This document shows, piece by piece, positions 1 through 6,105 of a stretch of DNA of 7,425 nt. Each line of letters begins with the position of its first letter. Position 1 is the stretch's first letter. Source of the stretch: Candidatus Dadabacteria bacterium UBA2774 (GTDB taxonomy: Bacteria > Desulfobacterota_D > UBA1144 > Nemesobacterales > UBA2774); NCBI GenBank assembly GCA_002352485.1, contig DEIM01000203.1:1-7425 (forward strand), written 5' to 3'. The notes beneath the pieces are model-generated. The model was not told where the DNA came from and ran no database searches. It was given only the letters and a program-made list of their open reading frames with translations. The position numbers were made by a program, and so were the translations under genes.

Positions 1-2
1 TA

Positions 3-401
3 ACGGACTGGTCCTACAGCCGTGAGCTGATTGAGGGCGCCTCGATGAGCCTGGGAGGATTTTTCGGCTTACTAAACGAAGTACCGTTCCTTGATTCCGT
101 GTTCGGTGCAGTTCTTGGAGGCGGGGTGCTGCTCCTTATCGCCTTTCTTTACGAGGTGATACGCAAAAGAGAAGGCATGGGCATGGGCGACGTAAAGCTG
201 CTCGCAATGATAGGTGCGTTTACCGGTATACAAGGCGTCGTATTCGTCATATTCCTGAGCTCTGTACTCGGCACTTTAGTAGGCATATCGGTAATACTCT
301 ATAAGAGGGGGGATCTTAAATACGCCCTTCCCTTCGGCCCCTTCCTCTCCATAGCTTCTGTGATCTACGTATTCACCGGCGGCTTTAGAATTCAAATCTA
401 A
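3..401 (+). CDS. Prepilin peptidase (A24 aspartic protease), C-terminal part, 5' end cut by the window
   Basis: This enzyme cleaves the leader peptide of type IV prepilins and type II secretion pseudopilins at the inner membrane, and usually N-methylates the new N-terminus. The reading frame is already open at base 3, so only the last 132 residues are seen and the true start lies to the left. The hallmark GMGMGDVKLL occurs just after a basic loop; its Asp, encoded at 189-191, is the second catalytic aspartate of the family's GxGDxK motif. Hydrophobic membrane segments lie before and after the motif. The ending, with LPFGPFL followed by a last membrane helix, is typical of the family. The first catalytic Asp and any N-terminal Cys4/methylase domain lie outside the window. 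The two-component pair 92 nt downstream on the same strand may be functionally linked, but that is inference. The family call is very sure; the exact substrate system is not. Confidence 0.93.
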   Translation, partial: TDWSYSRELIEGASMSLGGFFGLLNEVPFLDSVFGAVLGGGVLLLIAFLYEVIRKREGMGMGDVKLLAMIGAFTGIQGVVFVIFLSSVLGTLVGISVILYKRGDLKYALPFGPFLSIASVIYVFTGGFRIQI

Positions 402-423
402 TACCCATCCAGCGCGCAAACGG

Positions 424-440
424 CACTATAATTAATAGTG
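424..440 (+). promoter_or_regulatory. Palindrome overlapping a TATAAT -10 element before the kinase gene
   Basis: CACTAT (424-429) and ATAGTG (435-440) form a perfect 6-bp inverted repeat around a 5-nt centre. A consensus TATAAT lies across the left arm at 427-432. No convincing -35 sits 16-18 bp upstream (that stretch reads roughly CCCATC). A start near 439-440 would give a leader of about 54 nt before the kinase ATG. The palindrome could be an operator that masks the -10, or the site of an activator that replaces the -35. Nothing here fits the GG-N10-GC spacing of a sigma54 promoter. This is inferred from sequence only. Confidence 0.4.
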
Positions 441-449
441 TAAAGAAAA

Positions 450-469
450 CGCGCACTTACAACTGCGCG
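450..469 (+). other. Hairpin in the kinase leader
   Basis: CGCGCA (450-455) pairs with TGCGCG (464-469) around an 8-nt loop. No T-run follows, so it is not an intrinsic terminator. The sequence GCGCGCAA also occurs twice as a direct repeat, at 412-419 and 465-472, flanking the TATAAT palindrome; the second copy overlaps the right arm of this hairpin. It may influence translation of a gene that has only a weak ribosome-binding site. Function unproven. Confidence 0.35.
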
Positions 470-493
470 CAATATAAGGCAGCTTCAAAAAAA

Positions 494-1999
494 ATGCGCT
501 ATACCGGTATTACATCAGAAATACTGATAAATATTCTTTTTATCACAGCCGTCGCGATGTTCCTTATAGGCTTAATCGCTTTTAAGGTCACCGAAAGGAT
601 TGCGCTTCAAAGCAAAGTCCAAAACGTAAAATCACTCACAGGTGCAATCGAGAAATCCTACTTCAGGGAAAACGACATTGAGGGCGGTGTCGAGTTTTTG
701 AAAGAGGCGCTTTATGAAGGAGCATGGGCGGTGGTATCAGCAAACGACGGCACCATCATCTCAGGCACTTCCACTGCGGATAAAATTACGGCAAAGAGCG
801 ACCCTCTCATAACCGAGGCCCTAACTTCGGGAGAAATCGCAATCGATATCGAGGGTCGGAATATCCCCCCGATAACCAGCTACAAAGGATTTAAAGCTGC
901 GGTCCCGATTAAGCTCTCTGGAGGTAAAAATGGGGTAATACTCATCTCACAGCCCCTGAGCGCTCTCGATGATAATATCATTCTGAACCAGCGTCTCATA
1001 GCTCTATGGATAATCCTTTTTCTCATCGTGATAGCGTTTTTCGGTTTCTACATTCTGTCCAGAAGGGTCATCAAGCCCGTCCGCGAGCTGATTAATATCA
1101 CGGAGAAGATCGCAGACGGCAAGTTCCCTGATAATAAAAACATAGGTAAAGTAAAAGAAATAAACCAGTTATACGATGCCTTAAGAGTAATGTATGAGGA
1201 AATAGAGGAAGGAAAGAAAAAACTAAGAGATAAGATCAATGAATTGGAGCAAAAAAATACCGAGCTCAGTAAGACCCAAGGGGAGCTGATCGCATCAGAG
1301 AAGCTTGCCTCGCTTGGCAGACTCTCTGCTGGAGTGGCGCATGAGATAGGAAACCCTCTAAGTGCTATAAGCGGTTATGTAGACGTGCTTAAACGGAGCC
1401 AGCACTTAGACCCCGAAACAACATCTCAGTATCTGGGCGACATCGACAGGGAAGTTGATAGGCTTGATAATATTATAAAATCCCTACTTGAATACTCGAG
1501 GCCCAAGAAGTACGAACCCCGTATTTTAGACATTAACACTGTAATCAAAGGCAGTATCGACATTATAAAGCGCCAGGGAATATTAAAAGAAATCTCCTTT
1601 AAAGAAGAGTTAACTGAAGATTCTGTAATGATTGAGGCCGATCCTCACCAGCTATCCCAGGTAATAATAAACCTTATTCTCAATGCTAAGGACGCAACCA
1701 CAGATAACGGCGAAATCGTCGTTGCATCCGGCTCAGGCTCAGGAGAAGACGTATTTATAAGTGTAAGGGATAACGGTGCCGGCATACCTAGCGGTTTGTT
1801 AGGCCAAATCTTCGATCCGTTTTTCACAACCAAAGAACCCGGCAAGGGAACAGGGCTCGGGCTTTCGGTATCCCAGAGAATAGTAGAGGCTTTCGGCGGC
1901 ACCATGACGGTAAGAAGCGAAGAGGGTCAAGGAACCCTTTTCATACTCACGTTCCAAAGGTTAAGAGATTATGACAAAGCAGAAAATTTTAATAGTTGA
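494..1999 (+). CDS. Membrane sensor histidine kinase (NtrB/AtoS/ZraS type)
   Basis: This 501-residue kinase senses a signal outside or at the inner membrane, autophosphorylates on His and passes the phosphate to the NtrC-like regulator encoded next to it. Domains in order: TM1 about 8-30; a periplasmic sensor about 31-166 with a PAS/Cache-like stretch (WAVVSANDGTIIS at 78-90); TM2 about 167-188; a HAMP linker about 189-240; a coiled coil about 236-268; a HisKA dimerisation helix with the H box AGVAHEIGNPLS and phospho-acceptor His283; and an HATPase_c domain with N box NLILNAKDA (393-401), G1 DNGAGIP (426-432), F box FFTTK (443-447) and G2 GKGTGLGLS (450-458). All catalytic boxes are intact. 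The ATG follows an A-run; only a poorly placed AAGG (476-479) could serve as a Shine-Dalgarno, and no other usual start codon exists upstream in frame. Its 3' end overlaps the regulator gene by 29 nt. The family is clear; the ligand is unknown. Confidence 0.95.
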   Translation: MRYTGITSEILINILFITAVAMFLIGLIAFKVTERIALQSKVQNVKSLTGAIEKSYFRENDIEGGVEFLKEALYEGAWAVVSANDGTIISGTSTADKITAKSDPLITEALTSGEIAIDIEGRNIPPITSYKGFKAAVPIKLSGGKNGVILISQPLSALDDNIILNQRLIALWIILFLIVIAFFGFYILSRRVIKPVRELINITEKIADGKFPDNKNIGKVKEINQLYDALRVMYEEIEEGKKKLRDKINELEQKNTELSKTQGELIASEKLASLGRLSAGVAHEIGNPLSAISGYVDVLKRSQHLDPETTSQYLGDIDREVDRLDNIIKSLLEYSRPKKYEPRILDINTVIKGSIDIIKRQGILKEISFKEELTEDSVMIEADPHQLSQVIINLILNAKDATTDNGEIVVASGSGSGEDVFISVRDNGAGIPSGLLGQIFDPFFTTKEPGKGTGLGLSVSQRIVEAFGGTMTVRSEEGQGTLFILTFQRLRDYDKAENFNS

Positions 2000-3332
2000 C
2001 GATGAGAAAGGGATAAGAGAGTCCCTCACTATCATTCTCGAAATGGAAGGGTATGAAGTGCTGAGCGCCCCGAGCGCAGATGCTGCTCTAGAGCTTATTG
2101 CAGAGAGCACAAGGTTTGATTTTATGATCTGTGACGTAAGACTCCCGGGCAGAAACGGTATAGACTTCCTTAAGGAAATACGGGAACGGGGTGTCTCTTC
2201 TGTGGTAATAATGATTTCCGCATACGGCACTATTGAGACATCTATCGAAGCCATTAAGACCGGAGCCGACGACTACATAAATAAGCCCATCAACTCTGAA
2301 GAGCTCATACTCAGAATGCGAATGGCAAAGGAGAGAAAAGAGCTACAGATAGAGAATAATAATCTCAAGAAAGAGCTTGGCTTCATGGGAGAATTAAAGC
2401 AGATCGTTTACTCAAGCGATGTCATGAAAGAGGTGCTCGAGCTTTCCATGAAAGCCTCCCAGTTTAAAACAACTGTCCTGATCACAGGCGAGAGCGGAAC
2501 GGGAAAAGAGCTAATAGCGAGAACGATACACAATAACAGCAAGCGCAAGGACTCTCCCTTCGTAGCCGTAAACTGCGCCGCCATACCCGAGACGCTCATG
2601 GAAAGTGAGCTATTCGGATACGAAAAGGGCGCATTCAGCGGAGCGAGCGCAGCTAAAGCGGGCCTGATCGAAGAAGCAGATGGAGGCACTCTCTTTCTGG
2701 ATGAGATAGGTGAGATTCCCCTATCACTTCAACCCAAGCTCCTCAGGATGCTACAGGAAGAGGAAGTGAGACGGCTTGGTGATACGAAAACCAATAATGT
2801 AGACCTAAGAGTGGTTGCGGCCACATCTCTCGACATACAGCAGGCCATAGCAGAGGGGAGCTTCAGAGAAGATCTGTTTTACAGAGTAAACGTATTCCCC
2901 ATTCACATACCTCCTCTCAGGGAGCGTAAAGATGAAATACCACTCCTGGTTAATCACTTCATAACCAAATACAACCAAAAGCTCAGCCGAAGCGTGAAAG
3001 ACGTGACCCCACAAGTCATGAGCGCCATGATGCAGTATGAGTGGTTCGGCAACATAAGGGAGCTCGAGAACGTAATTGAGAGGGCAATGATTCTTTCGGA
3101 TACCGATAATATTAATAAAATTGACCTAATGAACGGTGATAGAAAGGACAATTTTAAAATAGATACGTGGATCAACTCACTTAGTTTCGAGGAAGCAAAG
3201 CAGACGATTGAGCGCAAGTACATCGAGAGGGCGCTAACCGAGACCGGAGGCAACCGCACCAAAGCGGCAAAAATACTCGGCATCAGTAGACGCTCCCTCA
3301 TCTACAAGCTCAAAGATTATCAGGAGCTTTAA
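1971..3332 (+). CDS. NtrC-family sigma54-dependent response regulator
   Basis: This 453-residue protein is the likely partner of the kinase. When phosphorylated it should oligomerise, bind enhancer sites and use ATP to open sigma54 promoters. REC domain, about 4-120: acidic pair Asp10/Asp11, phospho-acceptor Asp55 in CDVRLPG, Ser83 and Lys105 (NKP). A helical linker follows at about 115-145. AAA+ domain, about 148-375: Walker A GESGTGKE (173-180), sigma54-contact loop GAFSGA (220-225), Walker B TLFLDEIG with Asp244/Glu245, arginine-finger region FREDLFYR (298-305) and sensor II NIRELEN (361-367). A Fis-type helix-turn-helix (GGNRTKAAKILGISRRSL, about 426-443) ends the protein. Two departures from the usual sequence stand out: the loop has Ser where GAFTGA has Thr, and sensor I reads AATS rather than AATN. 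The start MTKQKILIVDDE is the normal REC beginning; AAAGG at 1956-1960 lies 10 nt before it, inside the kinase frame. Targets are unknown. Type IV pilus genes, as for PilR, are possible given the peptidase upstream, but this is only inference. Confidence 0.96.
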   Translation: MTKQKILIVDDEKGIRESLTIILEMEGYEVLSAPSADAALELIAESTRFDFMICDVRLPGRNGIDFLKEIRERGVSSVVIMISAYGTIETSIEAIKTGADDYINKPINSEELILRMRMAKERKELQIENNNLKKELGFMGELKQIVYSSDVMKEVLELSMKASQFKTTVLITGESGTGKELIARTIHNNSKRKDSPFVAVNCAAIPETLMESELFGYEKGAFSGASAAKAGLIEEADGGTLFLDEIGEIPLSLQPKLLRMLQEEEVRRLGDTKTNNVDLRVVAATSLDIQQAIAEGSFREDLFYRVNVFPIHIPPLRERKDEIPLLVNHFITKYNQKLSRSVKDVTPQVMSAMMQYEWFGNIRELENVIERAMILSDTDNINKIDLMNGDRKDNFKIDTWINSLSFEEAKQTIERKYIERALTETGGNRTKAAKILGISRRSLIYKLKDYQEL

Positions 3333-3395
3333 AAAACTCATCCGACTGATTCAAAGCACTATCCCTACTCTTCTTCTCATGGTTTAATTACTCTC

Positions 3396-4817
3396 ATGCG
3401 AAAACGCATCGTTATTGTGGGCGGAGGCTTATCTGGCCTCAGCGCAGCCCACAGGATTGTCGAGTTGCAGAAAGAGAAAAACCTCGACCTAGAGCTCATA
3501 TTGCTTGAAGCGAGTCAAAGAGCGGGCGGCGTAATCCACACGATAGAAAAAGAGGGGTGTCTGATTGAGCTCGGACCCGATTCTTTTATTACCACAAAGC
3601 CCTGGGCCCTGGATCTATCTAAAAGACTGGGATTAACCAGTGAGCTTATCGGGACAGAGGAGGGAAAGAGACGGTCATTTGTCCTCAGAAACCAAAGGTT
3701 AGTAGCTCTCCCCGAAGGATTCCACATGCTTGCCCCGGGCAGCGTTATGTCATTCCTAAAGACACCGCTTTTCTCGTGGAGCGGCAAAGTAAGAATGCTC
3801 ATGGATCTGGTCATACCAAAAAAGAGTATAAAAGACGAGAGTCTCGCTTCATTTGTAAGGAGGAGACTGGGAAATGAGGCTTTCGACCGGGCAGCACAGC
3901 CGATGGTAGGCGGCGTTTACACCGCGGACCCCGAGACTCTGAGCTTACGTGCCACCATGCCTCAATTCATTCATATGGAGGAGAAGTACGGGAGTGTAAT
4001 TAGGGGAATTTACAGCGCTCAGCGGAAAAACGCTAAAGAGAAAAGAGACAGCGGCGCCCGCTACAGTATGTTTTTAAGCTTTAAAAACGGGCTTAGGACT
4101 CTCATAGACGCCATTATAGAAAACCTCCCTGAAGGCTCTTTAAAACTGAACCAAAAAGTAAAGCGAATCGAGCGCACCGGAGAAGACTTTCAGGTTATAA
4201 CCCGAAACGGCGTGGAAAAAGCGGACGGGGTGATAATAACAACTCCGACCTATATTGCACAGAAGCTCATGGAAGGCATAGACCCAGCTCTTGCTCAAGA
4301 CCTCAGCAAAATTGAATACGCCTCCTCAGCAATTCTAGTATCGGTATATAAGAGAGAAGATATAGTAGATAAAATGGAGGGTTTCGGGTTCGTCGTTCCG
4401 GATTCAGAGAACAGCCCCCTTCTTGCCTGCTCTTATTCCAGTGTGAAATTCGCTTGGCGCGCTCCGGAGGGACAAATTATTTTGCGCTCTTTTGTCGGCG
4501 GGGCGCTCGACCCTGACATTTTAGAGCTTTCGGACACAGATATAACTAAAAAGATCGAGAAGGAATTACACTCCATTCTAGGTATTACAGTAAGGCCACT
4601 ATTCTCGATATTACAAAGATACCCCCGCGCTATGCCTCAATACAAGATCGGCCACCTTGATACGGTTGAGAGGATTGAAAATCGAGTTAAAGAGCTTCCC
4701 GGTTTAGAAATCGCCGGCATTGCATACAGAGGCGTGGGAATTCCTGACTGTGTGCATTCAGGAGAGATGGCTGCTGAATCATTGATGAGCACTTTATATA
4801 ATACTAACAGTAAGTAA
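3396..4817 (+). CDS. hemG: Protoporphyrinogen oxidase, oxygen-dependent HemY type
   Basis: This 473-residue FAD flavoprotein removes six electrons from protoporphyrinogen IX to form protoporphyrin IX, the penultimate step of classical haem synthesis, probably at the inner membrane. Some family members act on coproporphyrinogen III instead (CgoX/HemY of Gram-positives), which sequence alone cannot settle. Visible marks: the N-terminal dinucleotide fold VIVGGGLSGLSAA (6-18) with Glu38 ending beta-2; RAGGVIHT (42-49); ELGPDSFIT (58-66); the family signature QPMVGGVYTADPETLS (168-183); RYPRAMPQYKIGHL (408-421); and the C-terminal FAD contact GIAYRGVGIPDCVHSG (441-456). The length is normal. The naming is confusing: this family is called hemG by TIGR00562-type annotation and hemY in Bacillus, and it is unrelated to the E. 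coli flavodoxin-like HemG. No Shine-Dalgarno precedes the ATG, and no alternative start looks better. It lies 63 nt after the regulator gene and may be co-transcribed with it; the pairing looks incidental. Confidence 0.95.
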   Translation: MRKRIVIVGGGLSGLSAAHRIVELQKEKNLDLELILLEASQRAGGVIHTIEKEGCLIELGPDSFITTKPWALDLSKRLGLTSELIGTEEGKRRSFVLRNQRLVALPEGFHMLAPGSVMSFLKTPLFSWSGKVRMLMDLVIPKKSIKDESLASFVRRRLGNEAFDRAAQPMVGGVYTADPETLSLRATMPQFIHMEEKYGSVIRGIYSAQRKNAKEKRDSGARYSMFLSFKNGLRTLIDAIIENLPEGSLKLNQKVKRIERTGEDFQVITRNGVEKADGVIITTPTYIAQKLMEGIDPALAQDLSKIEYASSAILVSVYKREDIVDKMEGFGFVVPDSENSPLLACSYSSVKFAWRAPEGQIILRSFVGGALDPDILELSDTDITKKIEKELHSILGITVRPLFSILQRYPRAMPQYKIGHLDTVERIENRVKELPGLEIAGIAYRGVGIPDCVHSGEMAAESLMSTLYNTNSK

Positions 4818-4824
4818 CGCTGCA

Positions 4825-5406
4825 CTATTCATGTTGTGCTTCAAGCCTCTTTCTTCTTACAATCCAGCCGTAAATCTTCCTAACTGAAAAGAATATAAGC
4901 ACAATAACCGCAACTGCAGCGACGATAGGCATTGCAATCGCAAGTATCGACATAACGACAGAGCTACCCGCTTCAGCGGTTGACACCACAGGGTTCCCAA
5001 GCCCCCCGGTCGTCACAGTTGAAGCTACGCGAGTAATGCTTGTGAATCCCTGTATAGTGCCGGCTACCCCTCCCCCCACTATAACGGCAAGTCCCCATTT
5101 TAAAAGCGGGGTCATTTCAGTGACTGCAGAAGCCATCACAATGGTTCCGGCTACCGTAGCCGCAGGGATCGCAATCGTATCAAGCAGGTTGTCTAGCCAT
5201 GGTATATAGTACGCGGCAATTTCACAAATAGAAGCTATCAAAAAGGCGGCCAAAGCAGGATAAGTGGCTATCCACTCAAACTCGGGCGACAGTGTAAGAG
5301 AGCCTGAGAGCGAAGCAATACTCATTATCAGTAGCGGCACGAATATTCTGAACCCGCACGCTGCGGCAAGCCCTACTCCGAGAAATACACCAAGCATAGT
5401 CTCCAT
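4825..5406 (-). CDS. DUF4126 family integral membrane protein
   Basis: A 193-residue inner-membrane protein of unknown function. It is recognised as DUF4126 by the N-terminal glycine/alanine-rich helix METMLGVFLGVGLAAACGFR with PLL after it, the central ASICEIAAYYIPWLDNLLDTI, and the later GGGVAGTIQGFTS. About five hydrophobic segments are visible, near residues 3-33, 50-67, 78-96, 102-122 and 150-175. A short basic tail (VRRKRLEAQHE) is probably cytoplasmic. The frame is open up to a GTG at 5413-5415, but that codon overlaps the Shine-Dalgarno GGAGGT (5414-5419). The ATG at 5404-5406, 7 nt after it, is the better start. The gene lies downstream of the FKBP gene on the same strand with 137 nt between, yet has its own strong promoter. 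It ends 7 nt from the end of hemG, tail to tail, with no clear terminator. Homology to the family is fairly sure; no role can be given. Confidence 0.85.
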   Translation of the reverse strand: METMLGVFLGVGLAAACGFRIFVPLLIMSIASLSGSLTLSPEFEWIATYPALAAFLIASICEIAAYYIPWLDNLLDTIAIPAATVAGTIVMASAVTEMTPLLKWGLAVIVGGGVAGTIQGFTSITRVASTVTTGGLGNPVVSTAEAGSSVVMSILAIAMPIVAAVAVIVLIFFSVRKIYGWIVRRKRLEAQHE

Positions 5407-5413
5407 ACACGAC

Positions 5414-5419
5414 ACCTCC
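5414..5419 (-). promoter_or_regulatory. Ribosome-binding site deciding the DUF4126 start
   Basis: Read on the minus strand this is GGAGGT, 7 nt before the ATG at 5404-5406. It overlaps the upstream in-frame GTG at 5413-5415, which therefore cannot be the main start. Confidence 0.85.
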
Positions 5420-5427
5420 GTCGTTTT

Positions 5428-5447
5428 CGGGGGTATTCTAGTCCCCG
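5428..5447 (-). other. GC-rich hairpin in the DUF4126 leader
   Basis: CGGGG (5428-5432) pairs with CCCCG (5443-5447), extended by two wobble pairs around a short loop. It falls within the predicted 5' leader, about 10-30 nt after the expected start of transcription and upstream of the Shine-Dalgarno. No T-run follows directly, so it does not look like a simple terminator. It contains the third copy (in the direction of transcription) of the AGAATACCCC element, so the operator and hairpin readings compete for the same bases. Confidence 0.45.
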
Positions 5448-5514
5448 TAAATGTTACTAAATAGTATATTAAGGGGTATTCTCAATATCAAGCTCTAATT
5501 CAGAGGGGGTATCT
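5430..5514 (-). repeat. Three direct copies of an AGA(A)TACCCC element around the DUF4126 promoter
   Basis: On the minus strand the copies are AGATACCCC (5506-5514, one A missing), AGAATACCCC (5473-5482) and AGAATACCCC (5430-5439). They begin 33 and 43 bp apart, close to three and four helical turns. All face the same way. Relative to the predicted promoter, one lies about 15 bp upstream of the -35, one inside the 17-bp spacer and one shortly after the transcription start. That arrangement resembles operators for a single regulator. No known regulator motif is recognised. Confidence 0.6.
5463..5491 (-). promoter_or_regulatory. Sigma70-type promoter of the DUF4126 gene
   Basis: Read on the minus strand: -35 TTGATA (5486-5491), a 17-bp spacer, and -10 TATACT (5463-5468). 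Five of six bases match consensus in each hexamer. Transcription would start near 5456, giving a leader of about 50 nt. It lies wholly within the gap after the FKBP gene, so the DUF4126 gene can be expressed on its own. Confidence 0.7.
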
Positions 5515-5564
5515 GGGTTACAGAACTTTGATAGAACCAGCGTTTATCCCTTCTTCTCAACGCT
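5513..5564 (-). other. Weak inverted repeats at the end of the FKBP gene
   Basis: AGCGTT (5539-5544) and AACGCT (5559-5564) form a perfect 6-bp repeat with a 14-nt loop across the FKBP stop codon. Next to it, CTGG-G-TT (5513-5519) can pair with AACCAG (5535-5540) with one bulged base. The two stems share bases and so are alternatives. Neither is followed by a T-run on the minus strand. They could stabilise the FKBP mRNA end or do nothing. Confidence 0.25.
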
Positions 5565-5969
5565 CTCAACTTTAATATTGTAATAGAGCTCTTTACCGGC
5601 GAGCGGGTGGTTATAATTAATCGTTACATTCTCCTGGGTCACTTCCATAACATAACAGTTACCGTGGGGTGTCTGTAGAATTTGCCCTTTTTCGGGTTTT
5701 AGCTCCAATCCCTCGAATACATTGGCCTCAATTATTTGTATCAGCTCAGGGTTCTCATGACCGTAACCTTCTTCGGGCGGAATCTTAAACTTCTTTTCCT
5801 CCCCTTCTTTCATCCCCATAAGCTCTTTCTCTAGACCGCTTACTAATTCACCTTTCCCAATTACACCCGTAAACGGGTCCTGCTCGAAAGTGTGAAAAGT
5901 TGAGCCGTCCTCAAGCCTTCCCTCAAAATTTATTGTAACCTTATCACCTGTCTCAATAGCATCGCTCAT
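5544..5969 (-). CDS. SlyD-like FKBP-type peptidyl-prolyl cis-trans isomerase
   Basis: A 141-residue cytoplasmic folding helper expected to isomerise Xaa-Pro bonds and act as a chaperone. The FKBP half is split by an insert-in-flap domain. First segment, about 1-68: GDKVTINFEGRLEDGSTF (8-25), GVIGKGELVSGLEKELMGM (35-53) and GEEKKFKIPPEEGYG (56-70). Chaperone insert, about 70-118. The FKBP fold returns with the SlyD-type signature NYNHPLAGKELYYNIKV (118-134). The metal-binding His/Cys-rich tail of E. coli SlyD is absent, as in many short homologues. At the position of the usual Phe-Asp active-site pair the protein has Phe-His (25-26), so isomerase activity may be altered. The frame extends upstream to a TTG at 5991-5993, but GGGAGG (5977-5982) lies inside that extension and 7 nt before the ATG at 5967-5969, so that ATG is chosen. 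The gene diverges from the dehydrogenase gene. Confidence 0.93.
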   Translation of the reverse strand: MSDAIETGDKVTINFEGRLEDGSTFHTFEQDPFTGVIGKGELVSGLEKELMGMKEGEEKKFKIPPEEGYGHENPELIQIIEANVFEGLELKPEKGQILQTPHGNCYVMEVTQENVTINYNHPLAGKELYYNIKVESVEKKG

Positions 5970-5976
5970 TTGGAAA

Positions 5977-5982
5977 CCTCCC
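5977..5982 (-). promoter_or_regulatory. Ribosome-binding site deciding the FKBP start
   Basis: GGGAGG on the minus strand, 7 nt before the ATG at 5967-5969. It falls inside the longer open frame that begins with TTG at 5993, which argues against that longer start. Confidence 0.85.
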
Positions 5983-6003
5983 GTTGTATTCAAAACGCTT
6001 CGT

Positions 6004-6032
6004 ATGATAACATTAAGCTTATAAAATTTCGA
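6004..6032 (-). promoter_or_regulatory. Extended -10 promoter of the FKBP gene
   Basis: On the minus strand, TGT-TATCAT (-10 at 6004-6009 with the TG extension at 6011-6012) is preceded at 17 bp by TCGAAA (6027-6032), a four-of-six match to the -35. The TG extension would compensate for the weak -35. The expected leader is about 28 nt, with the Shine-Dalgarno inside it. An 8-bp palindrome TAAGCTTA (6014-6021) lies in the spacer. Confidence 0.5.
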
Positions 6033-6076
6033 GCCATTAATGAAGATACAGTAAATAAAAATCTATTCAAACCGGG

Positions 6077-6082
6077 TATAAT
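6077..6082 (+). promoter_or_regulatory. Probable -10 element of the dehydrogenase gene
   Basis: A consensus TATAAT lies 39 nt before the ATG. The bases 16-18 bp upstream are A-rich and do not resemble a -35, so the promoter is either weak or helped by an activator. The 152-bp gap before the gene also carries the divergent FKBP promoter. Confidence 0.4.
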
Positions 6083-6105
6083 TAGTTTTCTGAACAAAGA
6101 CTCAT

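Noticed and set aside
1314..1330. Sigma54-like sequence (GG-N10-GC) inside the kinase gene
   Set aside because: The spacing is right and several bases match, but it lies deep in conserved coding sequence for the kinase H box region with no gene starting after it. A similar match sits at about 763-777. Both are likely chance.
1645..1905. Minus-strand open frame opposite the kinase ATPase domain
   Set aside because: The plus frame carries all the conserved HATPase motifs. The antisense product is low-complexity Ser/Pro-rich with no start signals. The same holds for the other antisense frames in the kinase, regulator, hemG and SDR genes.
3333..3395. Possible terminator after the regulator gene
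   Set aside because: The stretch has an A-run after the stop and pyrimidine-rich bases but no inverted repeat. Nothing supports a terminator.
5264..5464. Plus-strand open frame of 66 codons opposite the DUF4126 start and promoter
   Set aside because: It is antisense to a well-supported gene, has no ribosome-binding site and its product resembles no protein family. It is a shadow frame.
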